NCBI GenBank assembly: GCA_964237235.1 | Contig: CAXSGY010000014.1 | Span: forward strand, 1-64,000 | DNA from: GCA-002050365 sp964237235 | Lineage (GTDB): Bacteria > Acidobacteriota > Blastocatellia > Pyrinomonadales > Pyrinomonadaceae | Length of the DNA stretch: 64,000 bases | Direction of reading: 5' to 3' | Part shown: one piece after another, positions 17,484 to 27,300 of the stretch | Position numbering within the stretch: position 1 is the stretch's first letter | Layout: every line of letters starts with the position of its first letter | Position numbers and translations under genes: made by a program | Notes under the pieces: generated by a model | Databases searched by the model: none | Told to the model about the DNA's origin: nothing | What the model saw: only the letters and a program-made list of their open reading frames with translations

Positions 17484-19304
17484 ATGAAAAATTTTCCAAT
17501 TTTTTTGGTCGTCGTTTTGCTCGGCTTGCTTGTTCTGCTGGCGACATTGCAATATCGCTGGCTCGGACAAATTTCCGACGGCGAGCGCGAACATCTGCAA
17601 AAAGTCGCGCAATCGGATACGCAGCATTTCGCCGAAGATTTCGACCGCGAAATGCAAAACGCTTATTTCAACTTTCAATTGAACGCCGACGATTGGCGCA
17701 AAAAAAATTGGAGCGCATTCGACGAGCGTTGGCAATTTTATCTCCAAAAAACCGCGTATCCGAATTTAATCAAAAATTTTTATTTCGTAAAAACCGGCGA
17801 CGAGCAACACCTCGCGCGCTACAACCGCGCGACAAAAGCATTTGAATCGGTTGGTTGGACCGAAACGCTCGAACGATTAAAACCGCGCCTCGCCGACGAA
17901 AATAATTTTCAGCCAATGGCGGCGGATTTTCCCGCGCTGCTTCTGCCCGTGCGCGAAGAAAATGCGAGCTTGACAAAAATTTTAGTCCGAACGCGAACGT
18001 CAGCGTCCGCAACGGAAAAAACGGAAAATTCGACGGCGTTCGATGTGCCGAAACGCTTCGGCGTTTTGATCGTCGAGCTTGACCGGAGCGTCATTGAAAA
18101 CGAAATTTTCCCCGCGCTGATCAAAAAATATTTCAGCGAAAATGAAAGCGCGAATTTTCGTCTGTCAATCGTTGACGATCAAGCGCGGGCGATTTTTCAA
18201 ACCGGCGAGGTGACATCGGTTGACGCGAGCGCGAAAATTTTCAGCCTGTCGCCCGACAACTTTATTTTTTACGCCAACCGCGATTTGCTGCCGCCCTCAG
18301 ACGGAACGCAGACCAACCGAAAAACGATGGTTTTCAGCCGCGTCGAAAGCCGTAGCGTCGAATCGAATTCAACGTCCGGCGAACGCCGCGTCGAAATGAA
18401 TATCGCCAGCGGCGAAATGCCGCGCGTCAGAATTTTCGACGGGCAAACGCCGCCGACCGGAGCGGGCGCGTGGACGCTGAACGTGCAGCACACCGCCGGT
18501 TCGCTCGAACAATTTATCACGAGGACGCGCCGCCAAAATCTGGCGATCAGCTTTGGCATTTTAAGTCTCTTAGCCGTCAGCGTCGTTTTGATTTTCTGGT
18601 CGGCGCAACGCGCGAAACTTTTTGCCAGGCGGCAGATTGATTTCGTCTCGAGCGTCTCGCACGAATTCCGCACGCCGCTCGCCGTCATTTATTCGGCGGG
18701 CGAAAACTTAGCGGACGGCGTGGCAAGCGAAAAAGCGCAAATCGCGCGTTACGGCAATCTAATCAAAGGCGAAGGCAGAAAACTTTCGAAAATGGTCGAG
18801 CAGATTTTAGATTTTGCCGGCGCGAATGCGGGTAAAAGAAAATTAGATTTGCGCGCCGAGAGCGTCGGCGAAATCATCGAAAACGCCATCGGCGAATGTC
18901 AGTCTCTGCTCGACGGAAAATCGTTCGCGGTCGAGCAAAATATCGCCGAAAATCTGCCGTCGGTTTTCGCCGACAAAACGGCTTTGAGTCAGGCGATTCA
19001 AAATTTAATCGCCAACGCGGTGAAATATTCGAACGGCGAAAAACGTCTGAAAATTTCGGCGAGCAACGGCAATAAGCAAATAAAAATCCTTGTCGAAGAT
19101 TACGGCATCGGCATCGCACCGAAGGATTTAAAGCATATTTTCGAGCCGTTCTACCGCGCCAAGTCGGTTGTTGACGAACAAATTCACGGCAGCGGTTTGG
19201 GCTTGAGTTTGGTCAAACAAATCGTTGAAGCGCACAACGGAGCGGTCGAAGCCGAAAGCGAGATTGGGAAGGGCAGCAAGTTCACGATTACTTTAACCAC
19301 ATAG
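17484..19304 (+). CDS. Membrane sensor histidine kinase
   Basis: Autophosphorylating sensor of a two-component system. 606 residues: an N-terminal transmembrane segment (about 5-22), a large periplasmic sensor region of about 325 residues with no recognised domain, a second membrane segment (about 355-375), then HisKA with FVSSVSHEFRTPLAV (phospho-accepting His) and HATPase_c with NLIANAVKYS (N box), EDYGIGIAP (G1), FEPFYRAKS (F box) and GSGLGLSLVK (G2). The last codons and the TAG stop fall inside hairpin repeat G. The cognate regulator follows. Signal unknown. Confidence 0.92.
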   Translation: MKNFPIFLVVVLLGLLVLLATLQYRWLGQISDGEREHLQKVAQSDTQHFAEDFDREMQNAYFNFQLNADDWRKKNWSAFDERWQFYLQKTAYPNLIKNFYFVKTGDEQHLARYNRATKAFESVGWTETLERLKPRLADENNFQPMAADFPALLLPVREENASLTKILVRTRTSASATEKTENSTAFDVPKRFGVLIVELDRSVIENEIFPALIKKYFSENESANFRLSIVDDQARAIFQTGEVTSVDASAKIFSLSPDNFIFYANRDLLPPSDGTQTNRKTMVFSRVESRSVESNSTSGERRVEMNIASGEMPRVRIFDGQTPPTGAGAWTLNVQHTAGSLEQFITRTRRQNLAISFGILSLLAVSVVLIFWSAQRAKLFARRQIDFVSSVSHEFRTPLAVIYSAGENLADGVASEKAQIARYGNLIKGEGRKLSKMVEQILDFAGANAGKRKLDLRAESVGEIIENAIGECQSLLDGKSFAVEQNIAENLPSVFADKTALSQAIQNLIANAVKYSNGEKRLKISASNGNKQIKILVEDYGIGIAPKDLKHIFEPFYRAKSVVDEQIHGSGLGLSLVKQIVEAHNGAVEAESEIGKGSKFTITLTT

Positions 19305-19365
19305 GCACATAGGACACATAGTTTTTTAAATTGTTTCAATGTGTCCTATGTGCCTATGTGTTTAA
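19293..19365. repeat. Hairpin repeat G, supplies the kinase stop codon
   Basis: Inverted repeat TTAACCACATAGGCACATAG... with its complement ending at 19365; units CACATAGGA/CACATAGGC. Its left arm contains the TAG stop (19302-19304) of the histidine kinase. Its right end lies 10 nt before the regulator's ATG. Same unit family as repeat F. Confidence 0.9.
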
Positions 19366-19375
19366 TTTCCTGAAA

Positions 19376-20059
19376 ATGAAAATTCTTTTAATCGAAGACG
19401 AACCCGGATTGATTTTAACTTTGACCGACCGCTTGCGAAGCGAAAATTTCGCCGTTGTCAGCGCGGTTGACGGCGAGAGCGGTTTGCAGAAGGCGTTGTC
19501 GGACGGTTTCGATTTAATAATTCTCGACGTAATGCTGCCGAAAAAAAACGGCTATGACGTGTGCCGCGACCTCAGACAAAAAAATATCTCGACACCGATT
19601 TTGATGCTGACGGCGAAGGGCGAAACGATTGATAAAGTTCTCGGCTTAAAGCTCGGCGCGGACGATTATTTAACGAAGCCGTTTGAAGTTATCGAACTGC
19701 TCGCCCGCATCGAAGCTCTGCTCAGACGCTCGCCGACCAAAAATCAAAATTCGCCGACCGCTTTTCGTTTCGGCGATGTCGCGGTTGATTTCAAACGCGC
19801 CGAAGTTACGAAAAACAATCAGCCAATCGAACTTTCGGCAATCGAATTTAAACTTTTGCAGTTTCTCGTCGAAAATCGCGGCGCGGTGCATTCGCGCGAT
19901 AAATTATTAGACGAAGTTTGGGGTTACGACGCGATGCCTTCGACGCGCACGGTTGACGTACACGTCGCGTGGCTCAGACAAAAGCTCGAAGCGAATCCGA
20001 AATATCCGCAGTTCATCCAAACGATTCACGGCTTGGGTTACAAATTCAAAGATGAGTAA
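19376..20059 (+). CDS. OmpR-family response regulator
   Basis: DNA-binding partner of the upstream kinase. 227 residues from MKILLIEDEPG; an upstream in-frame ATG at 19331 lies inside hairpin repeat G and is rejected. Receiver domain 1-120 with acidic pair ED at 7-8, phospho-acceptor Asp in LIILDVMLPKKNG (about 52) and Lys in DDYLTKPF. Winged helix from about 130, with IEFKLLQFLVENRG, VDVHVAWLRQKLE and IHGLGYKF. Target genes unknown. Confidence 0.94.
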   Translation: MKILLIEDEPGLILTLTDRLRSENFAVVSAVDGESGLQKALSDGFDLIILDVMLPKKNGYDVCRDLRQKNISTPILMLTAKGETIDKVLGLKLGADDYLTKPFEVIELLARIEALLRRSPTKNQNSPTAFRFGDVAVDFKRAEVTKNNQPIELSAIEFKLLQFLVENRGAVHSRDKLLDEVWGYDAMPSTRTVDVHVAWLRQKLEANPKYPQFIQTIHGLGYKFKDE

Positions 20060-20076
20060 TGACCGCGGGCAGGTTG

Positions 20077-20796
20077 TTAATCTTCAATCATTTTATGAAA
20101 GCGCAAAGCGTCTTCCGTCATCTCGATATTATTGAAGAAAACATATGAAGTTTTATTTTTCGGCAAAAGCGAAGCCAATTCTTCAAGCTCGCCCTCTTCG
20201 TATTTGTATCGCCAGCCGGTCATACCGTGCAGCCGGTAATAACAGCGGTCGGGCGTAACGGTAATATTTTTGAATGGGTCAACGACGTGCCAAAGGTTAT
20301 GACGCTCGCAAATTTCTTTGATGATTTTGTCGCTCCAATCGCCGCGCGGCTCCCACGCGAAATTTAATTTGCCGCGCTTGATATTGGCGAAAAAATGTTC
20401 CAGGTTTTTGATGTTTTCTTCAAATGGCTTAAAGCTCGCCGGACATTGAAACAAAATCGTTTTCGCTTTTAACGCCTCGGCGCAGGCGAGAGTGGTTTCC
20501 AACGCTTCGCGGACAATGGCGGTTGGCTTAAAATAGCCGGATTGTTCGCGCTCGATTTCGGTCAGATTTTTTTTCAGGCGTTTATAAGTCGGACTTTTAG
20601 CTTCGTGCGTGATTAGCTGCCACGCTTTGACGGCGAATTCAAACTCGTCGGGCATTTCGGCGCGCCATTTTTCGAGAGTTTTGATTTGCGGCGGCTGATA
20701 AAACGTCTGCTGAATTTCGACGCACGAAAACAACTTCGCGTATTCGATTTTATTGAGGCGAAAGCCGCACGTGCCGACGTTTATCCTGCTCTTCAT
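20077..20796 (-). CDS. DUF72 (YecE-like) protein
   Basis: 239 residues of the DUF72 TIM-barrel family, whose function is not established. Seen: VGTCGFRL near the N-terminus, FYQPPQIKTLEKW, FAVKAWQLITH, LFQCPASF, NFAWEPRGDW, and the C-terminal YYRLHGMTGWRYKY with FFNNIEMTEDALR, all typical conserved blocks. Convergent with the response regulator (17 nt between stops), which leaves no room for a separate terminator. Confidence 0.85.
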   Translation of the reverse strand: MKSRINVGTCGFRLNKIEYAKLFSCVEIQQTFYQPPQIKTLEKWRAEMPDEFEFAVKAWQLITHEAKSPTYKRLKKNLTEIEREQSGYFKPTAIVREALETTLACAEALKAKTILFQCPASFKPFEENIKNLEHFFANIKRGKLNFAWEPRGDWSDKIIKEICERHNLWHVVDPFKNITVTPDRCYYRLHGMTGWRYKYEEGELEELASLLPKNKTSYVFFNNIEMTEDALRFHKMIED

Positions 20797-20819
20797 AACG
20801 CGAATCTTATAATTTGAAA

Positions 20820-22259
20820 TTAAAATTCGGAATCGCCGTCGGTGCGGGCGCGGCGGGCAACGCCGGTTTCGTAAGCGGCTTCTTCGACTTTTTGGGCGAC
20901 CGCTTCGCCGACGCGCTTGTCGAAAACCGAGGGGATTATGTAATCGGGATAAAGCTCGCCGTCGCTGATAATTTCGGCGATGGCGTTGGCGGCGGCGAGT
21001 TTCATCGCTTCGTTAATTCTTGAAGCGCGACAGTTTAGCGCGCCGCGAAAAATGCCGGGAAAACACAGCACGTTATTAATCTGATTCGGATAATCCGAAC
21101 GTCCGGTCGCCATCACCGTCACCAGTCCGGCGGCTTCTTCGGGCATAATTTCGGGAATCGGATTCGCCATCGCAAAAATAATCGGGTCTTTTGCCATCTT
21201 TTTTAAATCTTCCGTGCCGATGACCGCCGGCGCGCTCAAACCGAAAAAAACATCCGCGCCGCGAATGACATCGTGTATCGTGCCTCGTTCGAGATTCGGA
21301 TTCGTGTTGCGGGCATACCAATCCTTCACCCAATTCATATTTTCCGTGCGCCCTGCATAGAGCGCGCCGGTTTGGTCACAGCCGACGATATTTTTCACGC
21401 CCGCCGCCTGCACGATTTTTGTGCAAGCCACGCCCGCCGCGCCGACTCCGTTGACGACTAATTTGATTTCGTCCATCCGTTTGCCAGTAATTTTCAGGGC
21501 GTTGATTAACGCCGCGAGAACAACGACCGCCGTGCCGTGCTGGTCGTCGTGAAAAACCGGAATGTCCAATTCTTCCTTTAACCGGTCTTCGATTTCAAAA
21601 CAGCGCGGCGCGGAAATATCTTCTAAATTGATGCCGCCGAAACCGGGCGCGATGTTTTTGATCGTTTGAATAATCTCGTGCGGGTCTTGCGTATCCAGAC
21701 AAATCGGGAAAGCGTCAACGCCGCCGAATTCCTTGAAAAGCTGGCATTTGCCTTCCATCACGGGCATCGCCGCCGCCGGTCCGATGTCGCCCAAACCCAA
21801 AACCGCCGTGCCGTCAGAGACGACCGCGACCGTGTTTTTTTTGATCGTCAAAGTGAAGGCTTTTTCCGGGTCTTTGTGAATCGCTTCGCAGACGCGCGCC
21901 ACGCCGGGCGTGTAAGCCATTGACAAATCCGAGCGCGTCTTCAGTGGAATTTTTGAAACGGTTTCGATTTTGCCGCCGAGATGAATCAAAAAAGTTCTAT
22001 CGGAAGTCTGCACGACTTCCACGCCGTCAATATTTTGGACGGCGCGGACGATTTCCGCGTCGTGCGCTTCCGATGCGGCATTGACGGTGATGTCGCGGAT
22101 TAAAAAATCCTTGCCGACCGAAACGATGTCAATGCCTTCGATGTCGCCGCCGACGCGCCCGATGGCGGTCGTAATTTCGCCGAGCTTGCCGGGTTTATTT
22201 TGAATCTTGACGCGCAGAGTCAAGCTGTAACTCGCGTTCGGTGTTGGGTTATTTGCCAC
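20820..22259 (-). CDS. maeB: NAD(P)-dependent malic enzyme with N-terminal ACT domain
   Basis: Oxidative decarboxylation of malate to pyruvate. 479 residues from a GTG start (VANNPTPN). N-terminal ACT domain (about 8-85: YSLTLRVKIQNKPGKLGEIT) suggests allosteric control by a small ligand such as an amino acid. Catalytic part: TPGVARVCEAI, TAVLGLGDIGPAAAMPVMEGK, FHDDQHGTAVV (metal-binding Asp pair), the NAD(P) fold VVNGVGAAGVACTKI and FAMANPIPEI. It lacks the C-terminal phosphotransacetylase-like domain of long MaeB. The symbol is tentative. Confidence 0.92.
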   Translation of the reverse strand: MANNPTPNASYSLTLRVKIQNKPGKLGEITTAIGRVGGDIEGIDIVSVGKDFLIRDITVNAASEAHDAEIVRAVQNIDGVEVVQTSDRTFLIHLGGKIETVSKIPLKTRSDLSMAYTPGVARVCEAIHKDPEKAFTLTIKKNTVAVVSDGTAVLGLGDIGPAAAMPVMEGKCQLFKEFGGVDAFPICLDTQDPHEIIQTIKNIAPGFGGINLEDISAPRCFEIEDRLKEELDIPVFHDDQHGTAVVVLAALINALKITGKRMDEIKLVVNGVGAAGVACTKIVQAAGVKNIVGCDQTGALYAGRTENMNWVKDWYARNTNPNLERGTIHDVIRGADVFFGLSAPAVIGTEDLKKMAKDPIIFAMANPIPEIMPEEAAGLVTVMATGRSDYPNQINNVLCFPGIFRGALNCRASRINEAMKLAAANAIAEIISDGELYPDYIIPSVFDKRVGEAVAQKVEEAAYETGVARRARTDGDSEF

Positions 22260-22341
22260 AATAAATTTTAAGCCTTTTCATCAGATAAATTTAACGAAAA
22301 ATACAGATTATAATTTTGAAAACTTCGATGCAAATCGCAAA

Positions 22342-22497
22342 ATGCCAGACGAAATTTACGCGGCGACGCAAAATGCGAAAATCCTCTCGGGCGAAAACGC
22401 CGTAAATATCGAACAAATTTCGACTTTGCCGAACGGCACGCGGGTTGTAATTAAAAAGCGCGGATGCTTCGGAAAAAAAACAATCGCATCCGTTTGA
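22342..22497 (+). CDS. Possible small protein, 51 residues
   Basis: A short frame starting MPDEIYAATQNAK and ending KKTIASV, in the gap between the malic enzyme and the next membrane protein gene. Codon use resembles neighbouring genes (GCG, GAA, AAA, ATC), which favours a real gene. No Shine-Dalgarno and no family recognised. Confidence 0.4.
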   Translation: MPDEIYAATQNAKILSGENAVNIEQISTLPNGTRVVIKKRGCFGKKTIASV

Positions 22498-22515
22498 AAT
22501 TCTCAGGAGGAAATT

Positions 22516-22899
22516 ATGGACATAGTTGTTTGCACATATCTGGCGTATGTTTTGTTGAGCGTTTTCTTAACCGTTTGGGTCGCGCGGACGCTGCACAAAA
22601 ACGGCAGAGTTTTTTTGATCGAAGTGTTCGGCGGCGACGAAAATCTGGCTGATTCGGTCAACCATCTTTTGGTCGTCGGTTTTTATTTGATAAATCTCGG
22701 TTATATCAGTTTGGCTCTGAAAATCGGCGGCGAGATTGCGACCGCGCGCGAAGGAATTGAAGCGTTGTCCTGGAAAATCGGTTTGGTTTTGCTGGTTCTG
22801 GGCGCGATGCATTTCTTCAATTTATTTATCTTCAACCGCATTCACCGCCGCCCGAAAATTTTTAATCGCGCGCAGCCCGCCGCCAGCGTCGTTCAATAG
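22516..22899 (+). CDS. Small integral membrane protein
   Basis: 127 residues with three hydrophobic segments (about 3-25, 50-70 and 88-110). A strong Shine-Dalgarno (AGGAGG, 6 nt before the ATG) fixes the start. The soluble loop between segments 1 and 2 is acidic (FGGDENLADSVN). No family recognised with confidence. Confidence 0.75.
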   Translation: MDIVVCTYLAYVLLSVFLTVWVARTLHKNGRVFLIEVFGGDENLADSVNHLLVVGFYLINLGYISLALKIGGEIATAREGIEALSWKIGLVLLVLGAMHFFNLFIFNRIHRRPKIFNRAQPAASVVQ

Positions 22900-22922
22900 C
22901 GAAATATGTAGTTGAGAAAGTT

Positions 22923-22981
22923 TTTAGCCACGAATGACACGAATAAAATTAAACAGGTAATTCGTGTTATTCGCGGCTAAA
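22923..22981. repeat. Hairpin repeat H, CACGAAT units, between convergent genes
   Basis: Arms 22923-22944 and 22960-22981 (22 nt, two mismatches) with unit CACGAATGA. Lies between two convergent stops (22899 and 22995). Same unit as repeats D and J. Confidence 0.88.
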
Positions 22982-22994
22982 ATTTTCTTTGCAA

Positions 22995-23615
22995 TTAAAC
23001 AATCGGTCTGACAAGTCCGCGATAAGTTCCGAGGAGCGAGATTTTATGAGCGGGCAGTTTGATCGTCTGAAAAGCGTCGTTTGCCGGACGCAGTTCGGTA
23101 TTCGCGCCGGCGCGGAAATAATATTTCAAAGCCGCTCGTTTGCCGCCGACGACGGCGACAACAATATCGCCGTCGCGGGCATAAGCGCGTTTTTCGATCA
23201 AAGCGATGTCGCCTTCGCAAATGTGTTCTTCGCGCATCGAATCATTCGGAACGCGAAACGCCCGCAAGCGATTCGCTTCTAAATCGCCGAGCAGAAATTT
23301 CGGCATAAAAATCATTTCTTTTTTCCAATCTTTGTCCGCATTTTCCATCGTCGGAACGTCGAGCCATTCAATTTCGCACACTGTTTCGCTAATTGATTCA
23401 GTTTGATGCAAATCGAGCCAAAAACTTCCGTTTTCGCGCCGCCGCGAAATCAACCCCTGCGCTTCGAGAGCTTTGATGTGTCTGGCGATTCCGGCTTTCG
23501 ACCGCAGCCGCAAATGCCGCGCAATCATTTGATACGAAGGCTCGTTGCCGTATTCTTCGACGTAATATTTTATGTAGTCGTAAACTTCCTTCTGTCGCCG
23601 AGTTCGTGCCTGCAT
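22995..23615 (-). CDS. LexA-like transcriptional repressor
   Basis: 206 residues. N-terminal winged helix (RTRRQKEVYDYIKYYV, then SKAGIARHIKALEAQG) as in LexA. C-terminal S24-type peptidase fold with the Ser of VPNDSMREEHICEGD and the Lys of KRAALKYYFR, the catalytic dyad positions. The usual Ala-Gly cleavage site is not obvious: the segment ahead of the fold reads MPKFLLGDLEANRLRAF. It could be the SOS repressor of this organism or a paralog; no recA or polymerase gene is adjacent. Confidence 0.85.
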   Translation of the reverse strand: MQARTRRQKEVYDYIKYYVEEYGNEPSYQMIARHLRLRSKAGIARHIKALEAQGLISRRRENGSFWLDLHQTESISETVCEIEWLDVPTMENADKDWKKEMIFMPKFLLGDLEANRLRAFRVPNDSMREEHICEGDIALIEKRAYARDGDIVVAVVGGKRAALKYYFRAGANTELRPANDAFQTIKLPAHKISLLGTYRGLVRPIV

Positions 23616-23732
23616 TTTTTCATTCTAGCCGAAAATTATTTTTTATACATTTGACGGTTGATGAGAAAGTCGGGCATTTGACGTATAATCTTCAAAACTT
23701 ACTGAATTTATCGAGCAAAATAATTAAACTCT

Positions 23733-24302
23733 ATGAACTTAAATCGCGCTTTTTCACACAACAAAATTATCAGGCTCTTTTTTATTTTGTGTGTCCTCGT
23801 TTGGCTGACAAGCTGTTCGCCGATGAAGCTGCCGTTTGTTATCGTCAACAATTCGGACGAGCCGGTAACCGTTAAATATCATTTGCTGAGTTGCTTGAGC
23901 AGCTCTTTTCAAAATTGGCGTGATGAAGATGCGCCGGCTAAATTAAACGCCGATGTTTATTTCAGCAACGCGGGTTGGCAATGGTCTCCTTTTGCCAAAG
24001 ATGAATATGAGATGACCGAGCAATCAATAACAATTCATATCGAAGGCGCGATGCCGAAGGCTGAAAGATATTGCGTCGAGCGGGATTATGCGATCAATCT
24101 ATCGCCGAAAACCGCTTTGCGCGTTACGGTTGACGATTACAGCCCGCAACTCATATTGAATTTTTTAGACATCGGCGGAACCAAGGGTTTGATACATTTT
24201 GAGCAGATAAATGTTTGGCAAATGTTCACAAACATCGAGAGAAATCCTGACCGCTTCGATGAACATTTTCGATCATACGACATTGTTTTCAACCAGAATT
24301 AA
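23733..24302 (+). CDS. Lipoprotein of unknown function
   Basis: 189 residues. An N-terminal hydrophobic segment ends in VWLTSC (lipobox-like, Cys about residue 28), predicting a lipid-anchored envelope protein. The mature part begins with PFVIVNNSDEPVTVKY, a beta-strand pattern. No family recognised. It precedes the GH92 gene by 22 nt and may be cotranscribed. Confidence 0.72.
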   Translation: MNLNRAFSHNKIIRLFFILCVLVWLTSCSPMKLPFVIVNNSDEPVTVKYHLLSCLSSSFQNWRDEDAPAKLNADVYFSNAGWQWSPFAKDEYEMTEQSITIHIEGAMPKAERYCVERDYAINLSPKTALRVTVDDYSPQLILNFLDIGGTKGLIHFEQINVWQMFTNIERNPDRFDEHFRSYDIVFNQN

Positions 24303-24324
24303 TCGAAAAATTTCGAGGAAAATT

Positions 24325-27300
24325 ATGAACAAATCAATTTTGACAGCTGCGATTGGTTTAGTTTTTACTTTTTGCACATTCGCGCAAACAAAGGATTACA
24401 CGCGCTATGTCAATCCATTCGTCGGCACGGGCGGACACGGACATACTTTTCCCGGCGCGACCGTGCCGTTCGGAATGGTGCAGCTTTCGCCCGACACGCG
24501 CATTGATAATTGGGACGGATCCTCCGGTTATCATTATTCGGATTCAACGATTTTCGGTTTTTCGCACACGCATCTGAGCGGCACGGGCATTCCCGATTAC
24601 TGCGATATTTTATTTATGCCGACCGTCGGCGAGCCGCAGTTTGAAGCCAAAGACGGCGATCAATCGGCGAACGGTTACGCTTCAAAATTTTCTCACGCGA
24701 ACGAGAAAGCCGAGCCGGGTTATTATTCGGTCAAGCTCGACGACGATAATATTTTCGCCGAAATGACGGCGACCGCGCGAGTCGGTTTTCATCGTTATAC
24801 TTTTCCGAAAACGGACAAGGCAAACATTATTTTGGATTTGAAATGGCGCGATAAAGTGCTTGATTCGCAACTGAGAATCGTTGGAAATAATAAAATCGAA
24901 GGCTTTCGGCGTTCGAGCAGTTGGGCGAAAGATCAAGTTATTTATTTCGTGGCGGAATTTTCCAAACCTTTTAGTTATGCCAGTGCCGAAACAGAAAACG
25001 GGGACGAACTGCCGATAAATGGTTCTACAAAAATGAATTTTGCGTTATATGCAAATTCAAAAGTCATAGAAGAAAATAATCCATTAAAAAAATCTAATTT
25101 GAAATCTTATTTTCAGTTCGATACAGCCAGCGACAATCAAATTCTCGTCAAAGTCGCCGTTTCGCCCGTCAGCATTGAAGGCGCGAGAAAAAATCTCGAA
25201 GCGGAAATTCCTGATTGGAATTTTGAAAAAATCCGCAACGACGCGAAAGCCGCGTGGAACAAAGAACTCGCGCAAATCGAAGTTTTCGGCGGCACAAACG
25301 ATCAGTTAACAAATTTTTACACCGCGCTTTATCACACGAAAATTCAGCCGAATATTTTTCAGGACGTTGACGGAAATTATCTCGGGCTTGATAAAAAAAT
25401 CCATAATACCGCTGACGGCGCAAATCCAAAATCCAAAATCCAAAATCCAAAATCGGAAAATTACACGGTTTTTTCGCTGTGGGACACGTTTCGCGCGGCG
25501 CATCCGCTTTATACGATTGTTGACCAACGGCGCACGGCGGATTTTATCAACACTTTTATTCGTCAATACGAGCAGGGCGGACGACTGCCGGTTTGGGAAT
25601 TGGCAGCGAACGAAACCGATTGTATGATCGGCTATCACTCGGTTTCCGTCATCGCCGACGCGATGGTGAAAGGCATCGAAGGCTTCGATTACGAACGGGC
25701 GTTTGAAGCGGCGAAACATTCGGCGGAGTTGAATCATTTCGGTTTGGAAGCCTACAAACGACGCGGCTATATTTCGTCGGAAGACGAAAACGAATCGGTT
25801 TCCAAAACGCTCGAATACGCTTACGACGATTTCTGCATCGCGCAGATGGCGAAGATTTTGGCGGCGCGGGCGCAAAAAGATTGGGAGCAAAAACCGAATA
25901 AACTAAGCGCGGATTATATCAAAGTTTGGTCGTCTGACCGCGATCCGAAAAAAAATCGTTTTTACCCGAATTACAAAAAATACGAATGGGATTATGCGAA
26001 TTACATTAAACGCGCTCAATCGTATAAAAATCTTTACGATGCCGAAAGCGGATTTATGCGTCCAAAACAGAACGGCGGTTTTATCAAAAATTTCGCGCCG
26101 AACGAGGTGACGTTTAATTTTACCGAAGGCAATAGTTGGGTTTATTCGTTTTTCGTGCCGCAAGACGTTTCGGGATTGATAAATTTGTATGGCGGGCAGG
26201 CGAACTTTGTCAAAAAACTCGACGTGCTTTTTACGACGAACGACAAACTCGCGGGGCGCGAACAGCCGGACATTACGGGCTTAATCGGGCAATACGCGCA
26301 CGGCAACGAGCCTTCGCACCACATCGCTTACCTGTATGATTATGCGGGCGAACCCTGGAAAACGCAGATGTATATTCGCAGGATTCTCGACGAATTTTAC
26401 AAGCCGCAGCCCGACGGTTTAATCGGTAATGAAGACTGCGGGCAAATGTCGGCGTGGTATGTTTTGAGCGCGCTCGGCTTTTATCAAGTCGCTCCGTCAA
26501 TTCCGAATTACGATCTCGGAACGCCGCTTTTTGAAGAGGCAAAAATTCATCTGGAAAACGGCAAAACTTTTACCGTCAAAGCCGCCGATGTTTCCGGTGA
26601 AAATGTTTACATTAAATCGGTAAAATTGAACGGCAAAGATTGGCGCAAAACATTTTTCGCGCACGCGGATTTGATCTCCGGCGGCGTGTTGGAATTTGAG
26701 ATGACCGACGCGCCCGTCAAAGATTGGTTCAAAGAATTTTCCGAATCGAAAATCGAAGCGGATTTCGCGCCCGTGCCGACAATTGACGCGGCGCGCGTTT
26801 TTACAAACGAGACGACGGTTAAAATCGCTTCGCCCGAACCGAACGCCAAAATTTATTACACGCTCGACGGCAGCGAGCCGTCCGCGAAATCGAACGTTTA
26901 CGGCAAGCCTTTCACCGTTGCCGAATCAAAAATCGTCAACGCCGTCGCCGTCAACGCCAAAGGCGAAAAGAGCTTCGCGGTCAGCGCGGATTTGCACAAA
27001 ATGCCGCACGATTGGACGGTGAAAATTTCGTCGAAATACAACCGGCAATATACGGGCGGCGGCGATTTCGGGTTGATTGACGGCGTGCGCGGCACGCTCA
27101 GTTTTGCGTCGGGCGAATGGCAGGGTTATCAAGCGCAGGATTTCTCGGCGGTCGTTAATCTTCAAAAGGAAACGACGATTAAAACGCTCGGCGCGGGTTT
27201 TTTGCAAAACGTGCCGGTGTGGATTTGGATGCCGACGCGCGTCGAATTTGAAACTTCAATTGACGGCGTGAATTTCACGAAAGCGGCGGAAATTAAAACT

